From contig JAHEWK010000005.1 of NCBI GenBank assembly GCA_020740775.1, forward strand, positions 1,116,001 to 1,180,000: a DNA stretch of 64,000 nucleotides, read 5' to 3'. Made by a program: the position numbers and the translations under genes. Below the pieces are notes generated by a model that did no database searches, had not been told where the DNA came from, and was given only the letters and a program-made list of their open reading frames with translations. Source of the stretch: Ilyonectria destructans (lineage: Eukaryota > Ascomycota > Sordariomycetes > Hypocreales > Nectriaceae). Below are positions 55,748 through 64,000 of the stretch, piece by piece (position 1 is the first letter of the stretch; each line of letters starts with the position of its first letter).

Positions 55748-58079
55748 ATGTCCACGTTCAACGGGATCGTGTCCGAGTTTCCAGACATCAGAAGTCGGTC
55801 CAGGCACTGAAATTAAATGCGCATCAGCTAAATATTATCAGTTGACTTCTTTCGACAACGTGATGATGCCCAGCCTCCCCTCGCCTGCTTCTTGAGCCAT
55901 GTCCACAGTGATCACCTGGCTGGCCTGGAGACTCTGCGATCGCCGTTGTACGTGTCGCATTTTATCTTTTTCCATAATTCCTAACATTTTTCAAGTGTTT
56001 ACTGCTCTGCAGCTACTAGGGAGATCCTCCTCCGACTAGAGAGGTACCCTTGCCGCGTCAACTACGCCAAGGGCATCCTAGAAGCATCAAAGCAAACCTA
56101 CAAGCACCTTGCCAAGGTCTTGGTATGCGGGTCGCCTTAATCCAGTCGCGAAGTCTGCTTACTCTCCGACAGAAACCATTACCATTGGATACGCCTACCA
56201 CGATCGAGCTCCATCCTGGTCGCCACATCCAAGTGACATTATTTGATGCCAATCACTGCCCTGGAGCGGTCATGTTCTGTGAGGCCAGTCCCACCTCACC
56301 GCCTACATGGACTAACCAACTGGCCTGAAAGTGCTTGAAGGCAATGGTAAAGCCGTCCTTTACACTGGCGACATCCGAAGCGAGCCGTGGTTTGTCAACA
56401 CCATAGCACGAAGCCCCATTCTCGTCGAATACACCTCGGGCATCAAAACCCTGGACAAAATCTACCTCGATACGTCCTTCCTCGATGATATTCCCTTCCA
56501 GACAAAAGCAGAAGGAATCGCGGAGCTCCTCCGAAAGGTTGCTCGATACCCCGACAACACCGTGTTCCATTTTCAAGCTTGGACTTACGGGTATGAAGAC
56601 GTCTGGGTTGCCTTATCCAAGGCCCTAAAGTCACCAGTAAGCCACCTTCGCCCCGTCTTAAGTTTCAGTCCCTTGACCAGTCAAAGATCCATGTCGATGA
56701 CTACAAGCTTCGCATCTACGGCTCTCTGAAGACGCGTCCATCGGAAGCTCAGTTCAGCAGCGACTACCACTTGACTCCAGAATCCCCAGCGCTTACAGGG
56801 TACATGTGCGGCAACGCTTCGCATCCCGGATGCTTGACCGCGGATAAGGCCGTTCGCCTTCACAGTTGTGAGAAAGGCAACATGTGCGAGGTTGCTCGGG
56901 ATCCATCCACTGTCATCATCCAGCCTGTCATCGCCCGTATAGCAAACGGAGAGACTTTGGTTGAAGCTGGCGTCGGTGGCGGTGGGGATGACCTGCAACG
57001 AGAGGCAGAGTTGGATTTCTTGGATCAACTCGACCTCAACGCTCTACTAAACCTGTTTGTTTTCCAAAACTCTTCTTCGTTGGTTCATGGGTCACTGACT
57101 GCAAGTAGGCTCTGGTCGTCTGATAGCTTGTCAGCAGAGGCGCGCGAAAGCCTTAAGGAGGCCTTAACACGGGCAACTTCAACGGGTCGAAACATTCATC
57201 TCAATCAAGGCATTGCCTCCCTTGATGGTGAGCATTCAGTGCAAGAAGCTATAATCCATATTATCAAAAAGCTTTCCGCCACTTCACGGCCAGTCATTGA
57301 AGAAGATCAGTCGGAGCAAGTCGCCCTACCTAAGATTATTCAATTTCCCTACTCAAGGCACTCATCCTACCCTGAACTTTGCCAACTAGTGGAGGTGTTT
57401 CGGCCGAAAGATGTTTGGCCGTGCACGGTAAATCCTACAGAGTGGCTCAAAGAGGGTAAATCATCACATTCATCAACAAGCACAGCACTAATACCAGGAT
57501 TCAGGAATCAGCATCACGTCACTCTTTGGACAATTTTGTTCAGGAAATGAGTTTGCCCACGAAATCGAGATGCAAGAGTTTGCAGAGAGACAAGGTCCAA
57601 TCAAGCATGCTAAGAGCCAAACTACGACCGATTCGCTACCAAAAACTCCACCCCCTATGATTTATCAAATTCCAGATAATGCTTCAGGCTCCCATGGAGC
57701 TCATTCCTCTCCACATTCTCTTCACGACCCTGAAACACTTGTCAGCCCTCTGGCAGTTACCCAACCCCGCGCTGAGCTCGAAGGAATTCAAGACGAGGCA
57801 GAGGTTGAGCCGGCAGCCAACTCCTCCTTCAATCCATCCTCTGTGCACAAGCGATCTTTTGACACATTTGCAGGTGAGAACTTGATGGACTTTGGATCGG
57901 ACCAGGTTGCCCCATCTCAGGCTACGGAATCTTTCAGTTCGACGATATCGGCCCGACATTCCACGGCTCGTCGGCACGCGTACTATCAAATGCTCGACAA
58001 TGTAACTACGGACACCTGGAACCCGATTGAACTGATATCGACGAGCGACGAGCATACGATCATGGATCAGGAACTTTGA
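55748..58079 (+). CDS. Artemis/SNM1-type metallo-beta-lactamase DNA-repair nuclease
   Basis: Exons 55748-55793, 55842-55947, 55996-56122, 56173-56278, 56332-56636, 56687-57455 and 57505-58079; 677 residues. All joins keep frame. The start MSTFNGIVSEFPDIRIDFFRQ matches the N-terminus of fungal Artemis-like proteins. The metal-binding motif HVHSDH gives His35, His37, Asp39 and His40. Further family blocks are VYCSAATREILLRLERYP, VTLFDANHCPGAVMF and VLYTGDIRSEPWF, then a beta-CASP region. The C-terminal 300 residues are weakly conserved and probably disordered. It opens hairpins and trims DNA ends or cross-links in the nucleus. It converges with a Zn2Cys6 gene. Confidence 0.9.
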
Positions 58080-58171
58080 CGGGTCAGCATTCTGATCTCG
58101 CTTTCATCCTGTATCCGTTAAAGGGACTGGGAGTTCTAACTGATATGAGTGGCCGGAACAAGCTATGTACC

Positions 58172-59604
58172 TTAGAGCCAGTGGTGCGACTCGGCTAGTT
58201 TCTGTTTTGGCCATTGAAAAAGCTCCAGAAATTTGGTTTGCCCAATCAACCGGATCTCGATATCCTCTATCAGCTGTCTCGACCAGCCTTTCGTGTACCA
58301 GTGATTCCTATCTAGTGTGGAAAGGAAGAGGGAATAATACGCCAAGATGAGGAGCGCATGTGGTTTATATGCGGCAATGTCCATAACAATACTATCGTGC
58401 ATGCCATATATGCAGGCTAGAACCGCTCCGCATTCGACATATGGGCCAGCGCGTGCAATAAGCTTGGCATTTTCTTCAAATCTGTCAACGAGATTGAGAT
58501 AATGCTCCAAGCTGGTGGAAGGTAGGTCGGTCTTGTAGAAATCGCGAAGTCTACTAATCGCATCCCAGGTATCTAGAGGCAGAAGGGAGTTTTCAAGAGA
58601 TGGAATGCTGAATGGATTCATCAGAAACCGCAGCTGTCGTTTTGGCAACAGGAACACTTACTTGTCTATTGGACCGGAGCCCTCGATGGGCCAAACGCCA
58701 TAGACGATGGGAGCAAATTCGGACCTCAAAATGCCAGGCAAAAGCGGTGACAGGTTCGTCTTTATACCTCTAATGAGAGCAACGAGCTCCAGCCAGTTAT
58801 GTATGGGAGCTTCTAGTCTCCCACCTTCGGAGCGGATAGGGAGAGTGAACATGAAGCAAATGACAATGGCTGCAAAGCAGAAGAGGGGCACTTTGTTTTC
58901 TGGGCAGACGTTCTGCAAGGTCGAACGGAAGCCTTCTGAGCCCACGGTTTGATGGTAGTTGGACATTGCCAAATATTTCTTGCGGCCGTTTGGAAGAAGA
59001 TAGGCCTTGTGGGTTGCAGAGATGGCGAGGATGCCATGCATCACGAATGGATACCGATAGCCCTCCTTGGGGATAACAACTCTCCACACATGACGCATCT
59101 CCCGCTGAGTAGACAAGGCTTCGGCGGTCACAGTGCAGTAGTGGTGCATAAGCTCGAAGTCGTTGCTCCAGAGCTCATGGGGCGGAAACGGTGCAATCTG
59201 TTCTGCGACGGTGGCCATGGCGACTGAGGCATGATCGCCTGGAGGGGCGAAATCACCCCCATCGCTGCTGGAACTGGGAGTCGGAGGCAGAATATTCGGT
59301 TGCAACGAATGAGAAGTGAGGCGGTTGGTCTCGGGGGGGTCGGCAGTGGTACGAGAGAGACTGCACGGCACGTCTTGTCGCTTGCAATTGAAACATGTCG
59401 GAGCGGTCTCGTCACACTTTGAAGGATCGTCAGCCACCACCAAAGTCTCTTGTAGATCCTGCAGCCTCACTCCAGCCAAATCGGGCAACGACACCTCGCC
59501 CAACGCTATTATAGGCGCAAAAGACAATCTCGTACCTTAACTTTCCGGCGCTTGCAGTTAGAGCAGCCCAAGCGGGACTTGGTGTGCGTACGTCGGGGCG
59601 GCAT
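58172..59604 (-). CDS. Zn2Cys6 transcription factor
   Basis: Exons on the minus strand: 59604-59536, 59416-58662 and 58607-58172; 419 residues. ATG 59604 opens MPPRRTHTKSRLGCSNCKRRKVK; the zinc cluster is complete with Cys at 14, 17, 24, 31, 34 and 41, split by the first intron (119 nt) after Lys23. A Pro/Ser-rich linker leads to a helical regulatory domain beginning ELMHHYCTVTAEALS, with WRVVIPKEGYRYPFVMHGILAISATHKA, typical of the Fungal_trans_2 group often seen as sterol-uptake-type (UPC2-like) regulators. It is divergent from the RTA1-like gene across a 691-bp promoter rich in CGG/CCG palindromes, so it may control that gene. Confidence 0.88.
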
Positions 59605-60295
59605 GGTTGGGCGACTCTAGGTCCGCGGGTTCGGACAGGAACAAAACGGAAAGGCCAGGGGGGATACTTATGGTGACGGGAGTGGATGGATATTGGCAGC
59701 GGGCGCAGTCGTAATCCTTCCACCCAGGAGGTTATGATGCGAGGATAGAATACGAAGCCGAACCCGAACCCTCGGAAAACGTTCGGAACGCGGCTTCGGA
59801 CCCGCTAGGCCAACTCGGGACGCAGATGGAACCGTGAATCCCTGTCCGCCATGCTCAAAACTGGGGAACTGAGGCTTAGCAGCGATGCCAAGTCCCCGGC
59901 CGACGCTCGTCTCGGGTGTCGGAGTCTTTTATTGACCCGCCGCCACGAGCCTGCGGTGCTGTGAGAGCGCTTAATTGGAAAGGTGGATGGGTCGTGGCAG
60001 TTACGGGATACGAAATGATTGCTGGAGATGCGAGATACGAAAGTTGACGCGCAATCGATTCCTGCACATTTGCCTGATAAAAGAGCTGTCTACCCACTGC
60101 ATCTAGCAGATCTTGGAACAGATCAAGCTCGATTTCCACTGCACAATCCACATCTCCCAAATCGATTTCTTCTCTCCGCATCATTCCGGTCTCTCTTTCG
60201 CTTAAGGGTACGAGGAAGTTCTCCTTGGCAGTACACGGGTCCAGCAATTTGTTCGACGACGAGCCTTCAACGCTAACGAACACTCGACGCTAAAA
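59605..60295. other. Divergent promoter of the Zn2Cys6 and RTA1-like genes
   Basis: 691 bp shared by two divergent genes. It holds the nested palindromes at 59753-59798 and several further CGG triplets. No coding sequence recognised. Confidence 0.6.
59753..59798. promoter_or_regulatory. Nested CGG/CCG palindromes
   Basis: CGAAGCCG (59753-59760) is inverted as CGGCTTCG (59791-59798). Inside lies CGTTCGGAACG (59780-59790), with 5-bp arms, and CGG triplets. Zn2Cys6 dimers bind paired CGG triplets, so this is a plausible operator about 150-195 bp upstream of the regulator's start codon. Confidence 0.5.
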
Positions 60296-61380
60296 ATGGC
60301 CCTGGATAAGTGCACTCCCGACTACAAAGATGCCCAATGGGCATATTACCGGTTCGAGCCGTCGGTCGCTATCAATGTCCTCTTCATTGTACTGTTTGGA
60401 ATCTCGAGTCTTCTGCACGGGTTACAGATATGGAGGACAAAGACGTGGTATCTGTCAGCCCTTGTCGCAGGCGGTGTCTGTATGTTCTGCGATCCACCAC
60501 GACTATTTGCCTAAGTTGGAGTTGCTGACTTGACCGTGTGCCCTGAAAATAGCTGAATTTATCGGATACATCGGCCGACTGATGGGCGCCATGGAAGACC
60601 CAGGATGCTGGACGATGGGGCCGTACATTATGCAGAACCTGTTGATCTTGATCGCGCCGGCGTTTATGGCGGCCTCCATTTACATGATCCTGGGTCGAAT
60701 CATCGAGCTCACTGAAGGCGAGAAGTACTCTCTAGTCCGGAAACAATGGCTCACCAAGCTTTTTGTCATGGGCGACGTGGCATCGCTGCTCTTCCAGTCA
60801 ACAGGTCAGTACCTTCTCCCCTTGGATTGGAGCTGGAACACTGAGCTAACCTGTTTGACCTCTTCCAGGTGGCGGTATGATGGCCATCGCCAGCCTCAAC
60901 AAAACCGGAGAGAAAATCATCGTCGGCGGCCTCTTCATACAGCTCCTCTTCTTCGGCGGCTTCATCATCGTCGCCGCCGTCTTCCACCAGCGCATGGCGG
61001 CCGCCCCGACGGCGCGCGCCTCGGAGCCGTATGTGCGATGGAGGCAGTACCTGATGACGCTGTACGTCACTGGCATGCTGATCCTGATCCGTAGCATCTT
61101 CCGCGTCATCGAGTTCATCCAGGGCAACCACGGCGCGCTGATGCGCAGCGAGGCGTACGTATTCGTGTTTGACGGGCTGTTGATGCTTATAGTGCTGGTG
61201 TGGATGAACTGGTTCCACCCCAGCGAGATTGGCCTGCTGCTGCGCGGAGACGAGCCCGTCAAGAACGGGTTGGAGCTGGTCAAGGTTGGACTCAGCGGGA
61301 GGCGCCGGGCGCAGACGATGGAGAGTCTGTCTTCGGCAAATATGGGCTTCGTGACGCCTACGCGAAATGCTGAGCCATAA
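60296..61380 (+). CDS. RTA1-like seven-helix membrane protein
   Basis: Exons 60296-60479, 60553-60804 and 60869-61380; 315 residues. The short N-terminus (MALDKCTPDYKDAQWAYYRFEPS) is followed by seven hydrophobic segments. Conserved family features include EFIGYIGR in the second helix, YIMQNLLILIAPAFMAASIYMILGRII, and RSIFRVIEFIQGNHGALMRSEAYVFVFD before the last helix. RTA1 proteins are fungal plasma-membrane lipid-translocating or resistance proteins (RTA1, RTM1, RSB1). The substrate is unknown. The C-terminus is basic and Ser-rich. The gene shares its promoter with a Zn2Cys6 regulator. Confidence 0.93.
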
Positions 61381-61834
61381 GGGCCTTCGTTTAGATGGCA
61401 TTGATGAAGATGTTGGTGATGTTGGTGATGTGGGCGAATTTACTTCCCAAACTTTAAGAAGTTAGTTTCATATGTTTTTAAATAGAATGGAAATAGACTC
61501 AAGGATAGAATATGTTATTTAAAACCCTTACAGCCAATCTCGTATGTACAAGATTCCGTAATTAGCTCTTAGCCTTGCTTAATACGGTCCCAAATAGAAT
61601 ACAGTACTTCTACATAATATATTACTGCCCCTTAGGCATGGAACAATTGGAAACCTCAACTTGAAATGGCCGTGGTAGACTTGAACATCTGAGTAACAGA
61701 GCCCAGCTGTCCAAACCTTGACAAAGAGTTACTTTTCTTGGAAGCCCTGGCCGTAAGTATTTTATCTGGTTTATTCACAGTAGAGTTATGGTGAAGTAGT
61801 AGTGGGTATACGTTTCTCATTATACCAATAGTGT
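61381..61834. other. Convergent intergenic region
   Basis: 454 bp, AT-rich, between the 3' ends of the RTA1-like gene and the amidase. Nothing else seen. Confidence 0.5.
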
Positions 61835-63821
61835 TCAGTAAGATGTTGACAGTTCTCTCGAAATCATCGTTGCCAGGCCAAGAACTTTCTCCTCCTCCAG
61901 GCGTCTACAAACTAGCTGAACACCTACTGGAGCACCGTGGTAGAGCTCGGCATCATCTGATACCAAACATTAGATAAATATACTCAGGATGGAACCATCT
62001 GCAGGTAGCAGTTGAGACAAAACAGGACTTACAGTTTCTCCACACCCGCTCGTCAAGGTCGTTGAGTGGGACATAGTCCGCATTAAACAAATCAACGTCT
62101 TTGTTAGAAGTTGTGACTGGAATCACTACAGCAGAGTAGTCTAGCACATTTGTGAATGTGGTATAACCTGAACATGGTCAGTACCGAACATACGGACTTT
62201 TCTCAGGTCAATCATGGGCAAGTTACCGTAATAGTCATATTTTCCAGGCCTTGCTGCCGCAAAGGGCGCCACAGGAGCGATCAAGGCTACCACAGGCTCA
62301 TCTGTCCCCGTCAGTTGGGATGTGGAGTTCCAGTATTCCATGTATTCTTTCTGGTACGCGCGCTTTGCCACGTTCGTCGCTGCGATGTGAGATGCCGTCT
62401 TTTCGGCACTTGGTTCCCGGCCATAAGTCCGAGCAATTTGATCTGAAATAGGCTCACCCGAAAGCGAGAAAGCCTTGTGCACATCGTGACCCCCATCAAA
62501 TGTCCAAATGTCGTCCTGAGCTGAATTAGTCACGTACTTCCCACAAGAATGGACCATGACGGATTTCTTACCACTATATCGGCTCCGCGTTTGTGACAGG
62601 GTGGCTTCCACTTGATCACCTTATGGCTCAACCTCGTGAGGGCGTCAACAACCAAATTCAGCGCACGGGAAACCGGTGGATGAACTGAAACCTGACCATC
62701 GTTCAGGAGGAGCCCAAATGCCATTGGCCTGTCGCTGTTAAGAGCTTGCTGAAAAACTGGCTCTCGCCACGGCAACTCCAATGCTAGCGGATCATGAAGC
62801 CACGGCTTTGTGCCAAGCACTGCTTGCACAAAAATCTTGAGTGATTCGACCGTCGTAGCCAGGGGGCCAACAACACTCAACAGTGAACTCTGGCCATCCA
62901 TGCTATTCGCCATCCCTTCGTAGGGGATCCTTCCGCTCGAAGGTTTCAATCCGCACAGTCCATTGAAAGCCGAAGGAATTCGAATGCTGCCTCCAATGTC
63001 TGTCCCGACCCCTAAGGGGCTTCCGCGGAGTGCAAGTAGAGCTCCTTCTCCACCGGAGCTGCCCCCTGACGATAGCAGCCTGTTCTTTGGATTCGGCGTG
63101 TATCCGATGATGTTGTTAATCGTTTCACCGACCATGAGCGTATGGGGGACACTCGTTTTGCAGTACAACAGCGCACCAAGTTCTCTCAATTCACGCACAA
63201 GTTCGCTTTCGTGAACTTTCTCTTTGCCTGTGCCTTTCTTCCCCTCAAATGTTCCGATCCAGCCGGCATAGCCCATGGTTGTTTCCACGCCTTTGACATG
63301 CAGCTGATCTTTGAGACTGATAGGGAGACCATGTAGAGGACCTACAGGCTTCCCAGTCTTGAGGAAAATATCGTCAAGCCTTTGAGCATCATTCAAGGCA
63401 GTTTCGAAGAAGATCTCGTGCAGACAATTGGTCTGATCATTACGATAGTCAGGAATGGGCTCTCACACAAAGATGCAGATAGCTTTTCGAAAGAGCAACA
63501 TGTTGGTGAGGGATTTCTGGCACTGACCATTTGATGGGCAAGCGCCGCTCGATGGCAAAAGGCCTCAAGCACCTTGCGTGCTTTCCACTTGCCGGCATGG
63601 ATATGTCGTAGTATCACAGATGCTTCAGCTTCGGTATACTCAACTTCCGATTCAGATAGAAATTGACGGATGTATTCATTTGTCACATCTCTCTGCACTT
63701 GAGGCGATGGTAAAGTAACAGGGAGGACCCATTCTGGTGGGATGAGGCTGTTGACAGACTCTCGCTTTCTTGTGGCTGCCGATTGCCAAGTTGACATCTC
63801 TTCAGTAGGCGACGAAGACAT
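61835..63821 (-). CDS. Amidase-signature enzyme, fungal acetamidase type
   Basis: Exons on the minus strand: 63821-63528, 63432-62572, 62515-62227, 62167-62033 and 61956-61835; 566 residues, usual for fungal acetamidase-like enzymes. All introns are GT-AG and in frame. ATG 63821 was chosen as the first ATG of the conserved frame (MSSSPTEEM). The catalytic Lys is in GLPISLKDQ, the cis-Ser in LSSGGSSGGEGALLALRGS and the nucleophile Ser in GVGTDIGGSIRIPSAFNGLCGLKPS. The C-terminal exon provides the HGAPVGVQLVCRRLEEEKVL closing block. It hydrolyses amides in the cytosol; substrate unknown. It differs from the 440-residue amidase at 13.6-15.1 kb. Confidence 0.93.
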
Positions 63822-64000
63822 TTTAATTTGTTTGACTGTCAGCCATGGGCAAAAGTGCCACGTCGGGCTCATTTAAGAACAAAAGTTGGGGTCGTATTTT
63901 GCATGGTTGGTTCACCCAATGAGTAAGCAAATACTCGGAGTTGTTCGGGGTTACTCCGATACATTTCTCACATGCATGGAATACTCCAAGTGCATCTCGT
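63822..64000. other. Promoter of the amidase, window end
   Basis: The last 179 bp carry ACTCGGAGTTGTTCGGGGTTACTCCGA near 63932-63958, in which CGGAGT and ACTCCG form an inverted repeat. It could be a regulatory site; no gene. Confidence 0.35.

Overview
The window is nuclear DNA of a filamentous ascomycete (Pezizomycotina). The protein-coding genes have short spliceosomal introns (about 45-120 nt; GT...AG, often with CTAAC-like branch sites), and the gene set is typical of moulds: AA9, GH11-CBM1 and GH16 enzymes, Zn2Cys6 regulators, RTA1, a fungal amidase pair and ankyrin/NLR-type remnants. I cannot place the species; a plant-biomass-degrading or plant-associated mould would fit. Most gene models below were assembled by hand from splice signals and reading-frame continuity.

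Layout. 1-7.7 kb: an AA9 polysaccharide monooxygenase cut by the window edge (-), a four-helix DUF2456-like membrane protein (+), tRNA-Asp(GUC) (-) and a secreted S28 serine peptidase (+). 8.1-10.9 kb: three tandem minus-strand genes for small proteins that begin Met-Cys and end in glycine runs. 11.8-15.1 kb: a Zn2Cys6 regulator convergent with an amidase. 16.7-18.1 kb: a cysteine-repeat, probably GPI-anchored wall protein. 18.6-20.1 kb: remains of an NLR/ankyrin-type gene. 20.4-24.3 kb: an MFS transporter and a TauD-type sulfonate dioxygenase. 24.3-29.0 kb: a gene-poor stretch. 29.0-31.5 kb: a SulP sulfate permease, followed by 6.2 kb without a convincing gene. 37.7 kb: a macro-domain phosphatase (POA1-like). 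40-42 kb: an ABCG half-transporter. 42.3-43.0 kb: an inverted-repeat element. 43.1-44.1 kb: a Zn2Cys6 gene with a nonsense codon. 46.8-47.8 kb: a GH16 glucanase. 48.9-53.2 kb: a frameshifted GNAT gene and a split F-box gene. 54.2-55.2 kb: a GH11 xylanase with CBM1. 55.7-63.8 kb: an Artemis/SNM1-type nuclease, a Zn2Cys6 regulator, a divergent RTA1-like gene and a second amidase.

How the genes may work together. AA9, GH11-CBM1, GH16 and the S28 peptidase form an extracellular degradation set. The TauD-type dioxygenase, the MFS transporter beside it and the SulP permease suggest sulfur acquisition. This is strengthened by a perfect ATGGCGCCAT palindrome (CYS3/MetR-type site) about 350 bp upstream of the dioxygenase. 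The divergent Zn2Cys6/RTA1 pair shares a promoter containing nested palindromes. Several loci look broken (NLR remnant, Zn2Cys6 at 43.1 kb, GNAT, F-box), so parts of the window, especially 18-20 kb and 42-53 kb, behave like accessory, decaying sequence. I saw no PKS/NRPS cluster, no CRISPR array and no complete autonomous transposon.
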